From: Zea mays
Taxonomy: Eukaryota; Streptophyta; Magnoliopsida; Poales; Poaceae
Assembly (NCBI RefSeq): GCF_902167145.1
Contig: NC_050105.1
Span: 142,895,988 to 142,959,987, forward strand
DNA length: 64,000 bases
Direction: 5' to 3'
Part shown: positions 42,703-53,686 of the stretch, piece after piece
Layout of the letters: each line of letters begins with the position of its first letter
Position numbering within the stretch: position 1 is the stretch's first letter
Translations under genes and position numbers: made by a program
Notes under the pieces: model-generated
The model's input: the letters and a program-made list of their open reading frames with translations, nothing else
Databases searched by the model: none
What the model was told of the DNA's origin: nothing

Positions 42703-45660
42703 TTAAACTGTTGAGAACATGGTATTAAGAAAATACCCTTTTAAGTCCAATGGAAGACCAGACCGAATTGTATGTTCCCACTTAAAAATATCATCTGCCC
42801 ATCCAGAACGTTTCTTATTGTAGGCAATCTTATATTTCTTGGAGGCCATGATAATTGCTTCTGCAAACCTCTTGTATGGCATGTGTTTACACCAATCTTC
42901 AGTGGGTGTAAAGTCTATAAAAGTTACGTGCTTTTTACCATGATCGATTATGAAAAGTGCGTAGCATCCGTTGAATTTCCATGGCATAAGAACCTACAAA
43001 ATACCAGTCATTAGGATTGCAACGAAGTGCCTTTTATAAATACATTCGAAATGAACACATACTTACATATTTACAACCAGTGATATAATAGTTCAATGAT
43101 GGCCAACAGTCGAGTGTTTTGGCTAACTCTTCTGCTGTAGGATCCTGATGGTACTTTGGAAGTTTACCAAAACCAATCATTCTCTAGATAAATATATATG
43201 CATGTCCACATGAGGATTATATGTATAGATACAATATATTACTACATTATTGATTGAAAACAAACTTACCCAGAAGCGCATGTCCATATAATGTTTTTTA
43301 TCCTTTATCATTTCATCTTTCGACATATGTGACTCTTTAATGGCCAACAATCGAACAGCCATGTCAAAACATTTTAGAGTCATATCTAGATTTACCCTTA
43401 ATACGTTTTGCAGGTCTTTGACAGATATTTCTATCTTAAAAGGGTTGAAACTTCGCACCCATGTCATCCTGTAATGCAACATGACAAAAGTATATATCAA
43501 AACTTTATGTAGTTGGTACATATAAAATAAATAAAACAATGAGCACTTACTCTAATGTCGTATCATCTTGGATTGTCATGATGTAATCACATAGAACATC
43601 TATTAAATCGGCTTTCGTCACTGGCATGTCCTTTGTGGAAAGGCCACTCAGTAAAAACTCATTAGTGCATTCATCGGTCGGGATTTTTATAGGAGTTCTT
43701 TTATCCCAATCATGAACAAACCACCTTTCTAAGTCTGCTTGAGTGATGGGGCCATCATCATCTTCCATCAATACTTCGTTTTCTTCAGATACACAATGTA
43801 GTTTCCTCTTCTTAGGATTTGTGGGACTATCTAATATCTGAACATCAGAGGAGCATCCAGCATCGACTTCTTTGTCATACTTGTATAACGGACACCCCTT
43901 TCTCTTGTTTATATCTGAAGATAGTAATATAGCAGCCAATTTTTTCCTAAAGTGTGACATGTCGTCCTGCAAATAAGAAACAATTTATTTAGCAATTATA
44001 TGTATCAATTGGATTGACATAATAATAACAGAAGACAGCAAACAGATATTCATGTTATAGCCACATGTAATTTATTTATTGTTAAAAAAGAGACCCATCA
44101 GAAAGTGCAAACTGCCAACAAGAAAATCTGTGCATGTGATAAATATGCAGATTGCAGTTATGTTCACAGTGTATGCAAAGCAAAACGACTGAACCAATCA
44201 TAAAAAATCGCCGGTCGTACAACAAACAACAAAAGCGAGCACGACTTGGAACAGTAGGGATGCAAACAAGTCTGCAGCCTGAAAGAAAGCTCTACCACAA
44301 TTCACGGCGTCCATGATGCACACATAATGTCATAGTAGTAATAATATACCTGGGTAAAATTATCAGATAGTTCATCCCCTGTCCAGTATTCGATATAGTT
44401 TAGTAGAAAGAGGCCACACGAGGAGCTACATCAACCAGATGATAAAATGTCAAGATTAACAGCAATGAATATTAATAGCAACACATAAGAATATATGGTG
44501 TACCTATCTGTTTGCTTTGCATATTCCATTTCTATTTCTCTAAGTGGCCAAGAAGCAACTCGGAGGTCTGGCCACCTTTGATCTTTTAACTCCTTACGCT
44601 GAGATACCATATCAATTTGTCTTTGTAGTCCTTTTATCTTTATTATTATTATTATAAAAACATAGAATTAGAAGTTGAGATTTTAAGTTAATAAGGGATT
44701 CGTAATTGTTGAGTTTGTATAAACTCACAGTGTCAATGAGGTCATTGCGACCGGATGATGTACCAAGTGAGTCGAGCACTTGTATCTCCATATTTCTTGC
44801 ATTGATCACGGCAAGATACCAGTGCATTTCTCGGATATTTATTGGAATAAACACCTACAAGTCAATTATAAATATTGCATAATAATACATGTAAACACTA
44901 ACCGTGTAGATTGCAATCTCGTATTTACCATGTCATGGTCTAGATAAAGTAAAACCCTTCTTTCAGCGCTAGATATTTGTGCCATGTCTTTACTTGGATA
45001 TAACTCATCTGTTTTAGTTTCAACATCACCGTCTCGCTTTAGAAAGTTGAACTGAAAAGCATTTTCTATGTGTACACGACCTCCAGATCGGCATTTTAGA
45101 TGCTCTTGAGCTTTTATTAAATTTATGTAACAGTCTATCACCTGCAAGTATGTAAGTTATGGTTTAAAATACCAGGGTGAGTATCTTTTTAGTGTGGTGC
45201 TCCTAGCTAGTTGAATTATCATGAATTACCTCATCACCTAGATATGCGTCCGGTTGAAATAGGCATTCCATCCACTTCCTTTCCACAAAAGCATCATCAA
45301 TAAGCACGACTTCTACCCTTGGTTCACAAGGGATTTCTTTAATCCAATCGATGAGTGCAAGATCACCCTGCGTGCAAATATAATCTACGAACGAAACAGT
45401 CATGAGATCAAACATAAATCACTTGCAATAAAAACAATACAAATTGATCCATACGGTAGTATGGAAGTTATCATACCTTTCGGAACTATTGTAGTAGTCA
45501 CCGATTTTTTTGGCTTGTTATGAGACAAGGACATTAGTAGAGATTCATCTATAGATAATGTATTATCTCTTTGGATGATTGTAAGTGCAACATTTTCCTC
45601 TTTAGATTCCATCCACAGGAGACAAAAACCTATAATCATTGTTACTATGTATTATTTGAT
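42703..45660 (-). CDS. Ulp1-type (C48) cysteine protease gene carried by the Helitron, multi-exon
   Basis: Minus-strand exons, in order, lie near 45620-45475, 45415-45235, 45140-44935, 44854-44730, 44640-44519, 44430-44350, 43965-43560, 43470-43265, 43181-43075 and 42995-42740. They show IDCYINLIKAQEHL, VFIPINIREMHWYLAVINA (catalytic His), IQVLDSLG (catalytic Asp), EYAKQTD (oxyanion Gln position) and SSCGLFLLNYIEYW (catalytic Cys), so the whole C48 catalytic set is present. The C-terminal part (DDMSHFRKKLAAILLSSDIN, GCYALFIIDHGKKHVTFIDF) resembles transposon-associated plant Ulp1-like proteins. Such proteases cleave SUMO or related modifiers. Exon ends are approximate, and the N-terminus was not located, so the gene may be partial. 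It shares the Helitron's orientation. Confidence 0.7.
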
Positions 45661-46019
45661 ACACGATTTAAATGTTTCTACTATAACCAGCTAAACAATT
45701 TTACATGCATTAGTGATAACATAATAATGAAAAATTAATATTGCAAATAAAATGATATAAACATATTGTAGAGGGGAGGCGCCGACAGTCTACAGTTCAT
45801 CATTTGAATGCAGATTTACGTAACATTATTTTCTAGAGACTAACATACTGCACTTTAGTTATTAACTTCAATAAATATAAATAAAATCTGAGACTGGTTG
45901 TAGGCAATCCTCGCGGCGGCGCGGACTACGACGGTGGCTGACTCGTAGCGAGACCTTCTCCCTCCTCCCCCGCCTGACGCCCGGCGACCACTACTCACTC
46001 GCTGCTCTGGAAGTCTGGC
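45661..46019. other. Spacer within the Helitron
   Basis: AT-rich DNA to about 45900, then an abrupt change to GC-rich captured sequence. No gene recognised. Confidence 0.5.
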
Positions 46020-46163
46020 AGGGGTTTCGCCCGGTTCGACAACATCAGGGACGACAGCGGCGCCATGCCGCTACACCTCGCCGCCATGCAAGGCCGCCCC
46101 GCCTACATGCAGGTGCTACTAGAGAACGACGCCATTGTCTCCGTTCTCACAGGCTCATACAGG
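46020..46163 (+). pseudogene. Ankyrin-repeat exon fragment, XB3/XBAT-type E3 ligase-like
   Basis: The frame reads FDNIRDDSGAMPLHLAAMQG, then RPAYMQVLLENDAIVSVLTG, then SYR at a donor-like GGTAG. This is one ankyrin repeat with the flanking wording of plant XB3/XBAT RING E3 ligases (RFxNIRDDxGATPLHLAARQ). Only one exon fragment is present and no RING domain was seen. It is captured host sequence. Confidence 0.65.
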
Positions 46164-46615
46164 TAGGGTGCTCTCTGTCTCTTGTCTTCTCGTTCTCATC
46201 CAACCAGCATGCTTGGTTTGTTCACATACATTTATCTCCAATTTACAAGGTAGACTAAAGCTTGTTTAACGCACAAAGCTGCTGCAGGTTTAAAATCTCT
46301 CCTGCGACAGCAACTGGGCACTAAACTCAAGCAATCCCTCCAGAGCCTCAGCTCTCTGCTGGTAAGACACTAAGACCTCATGTCGAGCCTCCTTGACGAT
46401 GGAGGCTGCTGGTACCAAAACAAAATAAGCCATGCAGAAATAGAATTACTTCAAGCTAACAAGTTGCCAATTAAAAAATTTCAACATTTTCTTTTTCTTG
46501 GCAAGCAGAGGCAAGGAATGCCAGTTTCTGAAAAATCCTAGTTGTTGTTCATTTTTCTGAAGAACAGGTTAGTGCCTTACTGGTGTCTACCACTGGCTAG
46601 GGACCGGTAATATCT

Positions 46616-48321
46616 ATGCTGTCTGACAAGTCATCTGGCCACTCCCTTAAGGACCAATTAACTCGCATGGCTGAGAATGACTATCTACTTAGCGGTGGCC
46701 TTGAAGGTATTGGTTCTACTGGAAAGAAGTGTGAAGTCGCTCGCCGAAGAAATGGTTTAGATACCAACAAGCCAAAAAAAGGTGCGCGCGCGTGTTTGTA
46801 GATTCTGTTAAGGATTTTTGTCTCTGATGTCCTACACGTAAATCTGAACACTAACATTTTTGTTTATTGTCATTAACAAAGGGGCAACCTGATACAACAG
46901 GTGGTGGGCCAACAGGAAGAGAGCTGAATATCGGACAAGCATGTTTCCATTCAGAACCGAGCAACGCTTCAAACCAGTTCATCCTAGCCCAATTGATGCA
47001 GGTGAATTCATTCTTAAGCAGGACAACAACTATTACTATACATCCCTTGTTTAGTCTGCAAAGCTGGTACAATGGCAGGTGCAACATTTTGAGATAATTG
47101 GATTGGACAAGCTTCTTGATAATAGTTCTGTAGAATCAATGAATGAGGAACATACAATTGGTGATTCATTAGACGAGGCTGAGCAGGAGGAATTGAACCA
47201 TGAGGTCTGTTTCCCTCCCTCTCCCTCTCTTTCTCAACTTTTTAAACTGTATTAAGTGATGGCTGAACATTTTTTTGTTTTGTTCAGATTGCTCTGGAGT
47301 CTACTGAAGACTGCACTGGCTCCTTGTGCAAAGCCACTGCTTTTCTATTTCCCAAGACAGCTTTTGACTTCCTGACAAATGTGGCTGCTAGTTTGTTTGG
47401 TATTCATGGTTCTCCATCTCCAAGCTCAGTAAGTTATTTGTTGAACAAATTCAGCCAAGCTCATTTTTTCCAGAGTTCTTAAGTGAATATGTTATCCAGG
47501 TTTTGGTAGATCCTCGATATGAAATTGTGAAGATGGCAGAAATGCAGCCATGTGCAGAAGAAACGCCAAAAGAAGAACAGATAGTGAAGTTTGTGGCGCA
47601 GATTGACAAGCCAATTCTCTCTTCAGAGGATGCCGTCTCAAAAAGATTCGATGTAGTCACTGACTGTTTGGATCATCATTTTGTGAAGGAAAATGGCCAT
47701 GAAAGTGTAATGCAGCTTCTGAAGCTTTCACTGACATTTTTCTCGAACAATAATCATTGGTGTGAAAGGGGCATTATGTGTAATGATGATTATTTTCTAT
47801 TTTTAGGTTACAAGAGGTTGGCTGAAGAAGGTGCGACTGGAATGGAACATCCTGCAAAATGACCTACCAGGTGTTATTTTGAGCTTTTCTACCGTTTAAT
47901 TCAGTAAATCTGAAACTTCAGTAGCTTTAATTTCTGTAACAGGTACCTGTTAGTAAATCTGAAACTTCATTAGCTGTTTATTTCACTCATTATTTCTTAG
48001 AGATAGTCTACTATCGGTAGCAAATCTGTACCATAACATTGAGTGCTGGCATACTTGCATTGGTGTTTAAGGCTAGGTGTAAATCATTACATTCCACTGG
48101 CAAATATTCCATGTCATGGAAACCATATTACTTTTAATTCTAGTATGATGTTTATATGTATGCTTTGTTTTAACTATGCAGATGGTATTCATGTGAGAGT
48201 TTATGAGGAAAGGATGGATCTTCTGAGGGCTTGCATCGTTGGGGCACCTGGAACACCTTACCATGACAATCTTTTTTTCTTCGATATTTTCTTTCCTCCT
48301 GATTACCCTCATGAACCACCT
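46616..48321 (+). pseudogene. Fragment of a UBC23/24-like E2 ubiquitin-conjugating enzyme gene
   Basis: Spliced plus-strand segments (about 47288-47429, 47500-47700, 47808-47871, 48181-48321) encode VLVDPRYEIVKMAEMQPCAE, SKRFDVVTDCLDHHFV, RGWLKKVRLEWNILQNDLP and HVRVYEERMDLLRACIVGAP followed by GTPYHDNLFFFDIFFPPDYP. This is the region leading into and the first half of the UBC domain of the large plant E2s (UBC23/UBC24, the PHO2 group). The sequence stops at HEPP with a GTAAG donor, before the catalytic Cys, so no E2 activity is possible. Exon-like pieces at 46616-46790, 46880-47000 and 47085-47203 may belong to the same gene or another one. Confidence 0.75.
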
Positions 48322-48357
48322 GTAAGCTCTTCCATTCCAGTCTCTATTGTTCTTGTA

Positions 48358-48487
48358 GACAAAATCACGTGTTTGGAGACGGATTTGATAGCCTACCAAC
48401 CACGTCACCGTGCGTGCAGGATTAATTATTCAGCCTTGCACTGCACCACTGTCAATCTGTCAGGCCACGCCACAGCGTGATTTTGTC
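48358..48487. mobile_element. 130-bp MITE with TA target site
   Basis: Perfect inverted repeats GACAAAATCACG / CGTGATTTTGTC are flanked by TA (48356-48357 and 48488-48489), a Tc1/mariner-type duplication. The ends do not match classic Stowaway termini. It sits in the intron after the last E2 exon. Confidence 0.7.
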
Positions 48488-48579
48488 TACATACAGTACG
48501 GTTAATCTCTTTTTTTCTGATTGATCTCTGTGATCCAGTGACTGGAGCGGCAAGTGACTCGCGGCGGGCGGCGGGGACT

Positions 48580-48856
48580 CGCGGATGGCGCCCGCGAATC
48601 GCGGCGTTGGGCGGGCGGGCGGGCGGCGGTTGTTTGCGGCTGCGGGATCCTCAGCGGTTGTGCGCGCGGGAGCCACGCGAGCTGGCGGCGGCGGCTGCGA
48701 GATCCTCGGCGGTTGTGCGCGCGGGAGCCACGGGAGCGAGGGGAGAGCGGGCGGTTGTGCGCGCGGGAGCCACGCGAGCTGGCGGCGGTTGTTTGCGGCT
48801 GCGGGATCCTCGGCGGTTGTGCGCGCGGGAGCCACGGGAGTGAGGGGAGAGCGGGG
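48580..48856. repeat. GC-rich tandem repeats near the Helitron 5' end
   Basis: Interleaved direct repeats: GCGGTTGTGCGCGCGGGAGC occurs four times, and GCGGTTGTTTGCGGCTGCGG twice. Open in several frames (Gly/Arg/Ala-rich) by composition only. Confidence 0.8.
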
Positions 48857-50247
48857 GCAGTCTACATGTGAGTCTTAATAGTTGTAGAAGACTTTGGAAA
48901 GTAGTGGAATGTCACATTCTAAAAAAATAGCCTATTCTAATAGTAAGATTCTAATTCCTCAAAATGAAAAGAAACAAACGGGGCCTAAGTGTTTTGGTGA
49001 TTAAGTATCCAACACAAATGTTTTGAACTCTTTATGTGTTAAACAGGCAAAAAGTATGTTTCTAGACTTGGTAAATTGTTTTATGTACTAACATGGTTAT
49101 CAAAGTGTTAGAAACAGTGACTAAAGAACAAGAGAAGAAAAGGGAGAAGAGTTGGCTGTGTGCAGCCAACACTAGCTCGGTCTGGGTGCACCGGACTGTC
49201 CGGTGGTGCACCGAACAGCGTCCGGTGCGCCAGGCTGGTCCGCGTGAACTCGCTGCTCTCGGGACTCGACGACGGCGTACGGTTAAAAATCAACGGACTG
49301 TCCGGTGAGTCATCTGCGACGAACTCGATGCTCTCGGGAATGAAGAAAGGCGACATGGCTATAATTCACCGGACTGTCTGGTGGTGCACCGGACTGTCCG
49401 GTGAGCCAACGGTTGCCAGCGCCAACGGTCGGCCGCGAGATCTGCGGGCGACGCGTGGCAGCTCCAACGGTCGAAAGGAGACACCGGACTGTCCGGTGTG
49501 CACCAGACAGTGTCCGTTGCGCCAACGGGCTCGAAGTTACAACGGTCGACTGTGTCGTTTTTGGAAGGAAATAGCGCACCGGACAGGCTACAATAGCTGT
49601 CCGATCCGGTGCGCCACTCGACAGAAGGCAAGGATGGCCTTCCAAGTTGGTCTCCAACGGCTCCTAGCTGCCTTGGGGCTATAAAATGGGCCCCTATGCG
49701 TATGGAGGAGACACCCAAGCATTCACTAAGCATCCTAAGACTCCAAGACTCTAACTTCACGCATTTTATTCTCCGTGTTAGTGATTTAAGCTCCATTTGA
49801 GTTGCGAACTTCGTGTGTTGTGTTTTGAGCTCAAGTCGTGACTTGTGTGCGTGATTGTGCTGCATATTTGAGTCTTGTGTGTGTTGTTCTCCCAACCTTA
49901 CTCTTGTGTGTTCTTTGTGATCAATATTGTAAGGGCGAGAGGCTCCAACTTGTGGAGATTCCTAGCAAACGGGAAGAAGACTATAAGGAAGAAAGTCGTG
50001 GTATTCAAGTTGATCATTGGATCACTTGAAAGGGGTTGAGCCACAACGTGGAAGTAGGCAATTGTTACTTGGCCGAACCACGGGATAAAAATCACGTGTC
50101 TCTTGTGTTGCCTTCTCTGTGATTGTTTTGTTCACAAGAACTCGCCTCGAGCTATTTAGTCGCACTAACTCTTTCATAACTAAGTTTTGTGGCTATTTAG
50201 TTTTTGATTTTACAGGATCACCTATTCACCCCCTCTAGGTGCTCTCA

Positions 50248-50448
50248 AGCGCAGTGGTGGAGAAGTTGGCGTTTGGGCGGAAGCTGGGCGGCGGGCCAAA
50301 GAAGAAGGCGGTGTCGCGATCTGTCAAGGCCGGGCTCCAGTTCCCAGTTGGGCGCATCAGGCGGTACCTAAAGGAAGGTCAGTACGCGCGCGTCGGCAGG
50401 GGCAGCAGCAAGTCCCCCACGAAGGCCACCGCGAAGTCGCTGAAGTAG
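50248..50448 (+). pseudogene. Histone H2A pseudogene C (fused to Sirevirus LTR, fold deleted)
   Basis: Starting directly at the Sirevirus LTR end, the frame encodes [20 protein letters not shown] and [20 protein letters not shown], then jumps to [18 protein letters not shown] and a stop. About 80 residues of the histone fold are deleted. The first codons and promoter are missing on this side because the Sirevirus lies there. It keeps the ancestral FPVGRI that both A copies have changed. Confidence 0.88.
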
Positions 50449-51560
50449 TGTCTCGTCTCGCGTTCACCCTGTCCTATACACTGTGGTTGTGGATGTCGAC
50501 TTTTGCCGTTTTGCAAGTGTGTACTGATGCGTCGCCTGCGATTGACCAAAGTTCTAGTTAAATTTCTAGCTCTAGTGCTGCTTGGTAATGGGGTCTGCAT
50601 GCAATGTGAAGTTTAATGGGAAGAAGTGCCTTGCTTTATTTGATGCTGAACTAATTCTCTCTTAGCATTCCATAATAAGTAAGATTTGCATCCTATCATG
50701 TTTTACAAACATCTGTGATATGGGTGCTAGCGTTACCAAACGAAGTGATGGCTGCATACATGTTGCATCTGTGTCCATCTATGACGGAATTGGTAGATTG
50801 ACAGGCACATCCGACCAAAATCTTCAGGCTGCATACAATACATCTGTGCCCAACAACACATCTGTAGTATTGTGCTGCTTTGATGCTGTATTGGTGTATC
50901 TGAAATGTAGTTAAACTAGTGACTTAGCACCGTTGTTGAATTGTTGTACCAGGCCAATTGTAGATAGACAAGTGTGCAGATTGGGTTGAGGATTCAAATA
51001 TGCAACCAATTTGCTTCAAGTGGAATGTTGGACAAACTCTCCCAGACAGTGAGCAGTACAAATTTCGGGGCAATAATCTGCGGATGATTTGTGTTCTCAT
51101 CACTAGACAATGTTTAGGTCCCGTCAATTTTCAAAAAAACAGCAAAGTAACAAAAACGTTGACGCCTATGCATCTTGTATAAGGCACATCGCCACCGTAT
51201 TTCTAGCGATTGAACAGAACACAGGGCGGCAACGGGAGGGGATGCTGGGAAGATGCTGCACGACCTCACTGAATCCGAGTACGAGCTCTCGCTCACCAAC
51301 CTCGTCGAGAAGGACGCGGGCGAGGGCGAGGGTGGCAGAGCCGGAGCCCAAGCTGCACCCCACGCCCAAGACAGAGGGGAAGGACCCGAGCGCCGAACGA
51401 CCAGCAACAGCTAACGTCGGGAGCGAGCTCCAAAACATGTCCGGAGTTCAAACGCTGACTAGGCGTTAGCCATGCGACTTGATTGTTCTGTTTAATCTAA
51501 GTTATTATTAGGTGCTTGGTTCGGAATAACTCAAAGTAAATAATTTTAACCTAAGTTTCT
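50449..51560 (+). other. H2A downstream module, third copy
   Basis: Matches, in reverse, 24363-25270 (and 34337-35244): a segment encoding NICDMGASVTKRSDGCIHVA on this strand and, at 51245-51400, the unidentified GKMLHDLTESEYELSLTNLV fragment in its longest form. It shows the ancestral order H2A, downstream region, second gene fragment, LTR. Confidence 0.7.
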
Positions 51561-52204
51561 GTAATACCCAATTTGTAAGGAAATACAAAAGGAGAAACAA
51601 TTTCACTTTATCTATGTGTGAGTTTGACCTTTTTGTACCATCACATGTGAACACCATATTTAAAAACAAATAATTCTAAAATATATGCCACTAAATTATG
51701 CATCATGCTGGACTTTATTTTGTGTGCATTTTGTGATAATATAAAAATAGGCTATAAAGAAATATATTAAAATCCAAATATGGGGATTTAACCCTAGTTT
51801 GCATATTAGAGTCTAGAGAAAAGAAAGGAAAAATGCTACACAAAAATAAAGAAAACATATATAATATAATCAGGCCTTCCATATTTGGTTCAATTGGTAT
51901 ATTTAAAATAAGTACAAGTTCACATTTAAAGCTGGATTCAAATTTGAATTCTAGAAACTAAAAGAGATATAAAAGGAAAAGAAAATATAAAAGAAAAGGA
52001 AAAAAGGGAAGCCACATACTGGGCCGTTTTCGTCTGCCGGCCCAATAAAATGCGTACACTCTCCACACTCTCGCGCGCTATGGCGCCGACGGGTGGGCCC
52101 GCGTGGCCAGACCCTAACGCGCGCGCGGGCCAGACTCCTTCTCACTGTGCCACTTCCATGCGGGGCCCACACATCATCGCTTACCTCGCGCGTTAGCTGC
52201 GGAG
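51561..52204 (-). mobile_element. LTR (TATTACA family), minus orientation
   Basis: Reading right to left it ends CAAATTGGGTATTACA at 51561. The body includes a purine-rich tract (pyrimidine-rich on the minus strand) and the GGCCGGCAGAC / GGGCCCACGCG-rich region seen in 4126-5286. The far boundary is unclear. Confidence 0.6.
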
Positions 52205-53330
52205 CTTCAAATCAGGTATCAAGGATGATAATCAATAACTCAAGGAAGTTATGCAGCAAAGGTTTAATCATTCAATTCCTACTATCTAATGCACCATATA
52301 AGTGATAAAAATTTTAAACCAACAAGGAGGTGGCAAATGCATCGGGGCTTGGGATGGATAGAGAGTCGAAAACCTAGTTTGAAAAACTCCAGTTTTGGTC
52401 CAAAAGGTGAAATTTGTGATATGGTAATATTTTGCCAAAAGTCAAAATATCAAAGATATAGGGTTTTCCAAACCAAGCAACTTTCATGTGTAGAGATTTC
52501 CAAGTTTCATAGGAAAAAATAGAGAAAAACTCAAAACTAAGTCTTGACCTAGGGTTTGGAATTCTGAAATTTCTTATCAGTGAGCTCTCTTTAGGCCTCT
52601 GTAACTTTTGATCTGTAGATAGTTTGAAAATGGTCGCTGTAACAAAGTTGTAGAGTTGCACCAGGTGCACAAACTTGATTAAATCACCTAACCCTAAATC
52701 CATATGAAACTGGCAGTAACAGTGGTCTTTGTGTGTTTGGCCCAACTTTGGAGTTCTCTGGTGTTTGATCCTTGGAGTATTAAGTCGTACATTTTATAGA
52801 AAAGTTGTAGACTGTCTATTAGGGTACAAGTATGTTTAAGGGTGGGGGACTTGGTACCACATAAAAATTTCAGAAAAAGGTGCTCGATGATAGCCTATCA
52901 GTTTGTGATTTTGCTTTGAGGTTACCTAACAGTGCTGATCACTCAACTTTGGATCCATTTTGTGCTTGCTCCATTGAGAAAATGATTTAGATCATTATAA
53001 CAAAGATGAAGCTCTTATATTGGGGAACAAATCTCTTATAAAGGATTGGACATAGTGTTGTGCAAAAAAAATAATAAGTTCAGTAACCCCAAACATGCAT
53101 TGTCTGTCTACATTTGAGAGGAAGTATAATTCAGAAGCTGAAACTGAGCTTCAAAGGAATGTAACCAGGTTTGGGGTATTATTGTTTGAGATCTGGATAC
53201 TTTTGGTCACAGAATGCTATAAAGGAATTGAAGACCATATGCAGGGAAATGGATTCCTTTCAGATATGTTAGTCTAGTATCACACAAAATATCAAGTATT
53301 ATGCTCTAGAACCTACCCTGTCAGGATATG
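52205..53330 (+). mobile_element. LTR (TGTAACACC family) fragment
   Basis: From about 52340 to 53328 it matches 36390-36680 joined to 38387-39058, without the solo LTR. It shows the empty target TCCATATGAAACTGGCAG. The LTR start is missing. Confidence 0.65.
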
Positions 53331-53622
53331 TGTGGGGAGTAAGTTTCTGATAACTGAACCGAAAGCAGTGAGGTGTACTCGATTTTGGGCAGTGTAGTTT
53401 GTGATTCATGTGTTTTTAGCTCTGGAATGTAGTAGCAAAGTGAAAGACCAATACTCGGTGAATAAGTTTGGTATAGTGGGCAAGGTCTGTCATTATGTGG
53501 AAATGGGAGAGAAGAGGGGATGAAGGGAGCACTGCAGTCGGTTAAACCGATTCTGGAGAGTAACAATATCTGCAAAAGATCTCACTCCATTATCTTCAAA
53601 CAAATACAGCCTTATCTCAAAA
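53331..53622. other. No gene recognised
   Basis: Non-coding sequence adjoining the TGTAACACC-family LTR fragment, possibly its continuation. Confidence 0.4.

Positions 53623-53685
<63 letters not shown>
53623..53685 (+). repeat. 63-base poly(G) tract
   Basis: An uninterrupted run of 63 G flanked by AAAA and ATAAG. It produces an artefactual poly-proline frame on the minus strand. Confidence 0.95.

Positions 53686-53686
<1 letters not shown>

Larger units (their letters stand above)
41945..48891 (-). mobile_element. Non-autonomous gene-carrying Helitron (6947 bp)
   Basis: Read on the minus strand, the 5' end is TCTTCTACAACTATTAAG, close to the TC-starting maize Helitron 5' pattern. The 3' end is a hairpin 11 nt before a terminal CTAG followed by T. 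Comparison with the MITE at 105-3009 gives the empty site ATAA/CTTTG with no target duplication, as expected for rolling-circle insertion. The flanking bases are G and T rather than the usual A and T, one point against. It carries a Ulp1-type gene (minus) and fragments of an ankyrin gene and an E2 gene (plus). No Rep/helicase was seen. Confidence 0.82.
41681..48985. mobile_element. Tourist-like MITE (358 bp net), split by a Helitron
   Basis: TIRs GGCCCCGTTTGTTTC / GAAACAAACGGGGCC are flanked by TAA (41678-41680 and 48986-48988). It is closely related to the MITE at 105-3009. Net length after removing 41945-48891 is 358 bp, with no bases duplicated at the inner junction. Confidence 0.9.
41657..50247 (+). 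mobile_element. Sirevirus 3' LTR (about 1.28 kb net), split by MITE and Helitron
   Basis: The LTR starts TGTGCCCTTAGGCC at 41657. It is broken at 41681 by a Tourist-like MITE, resumes at 48989 and ends CTAGGTGCTCTCA at 50247. The promoter GGGGCTATAAAATGGGCCCC lies at about 49675-49694. Net length fits Opie/Ji-type LTRs. The right flank is histone H2A sequence (AGCGCAGTGG...), so the element once inserted into an H2A copy. Confidence 0.85.

Noticed and set aside
48538..48878. Overlapping Gly/Arg/Ala-rich frames near the Helitron 5' end
   Set aside because: Open in three frames because of a GC-rich tandem repeat; no codon preference for any one.
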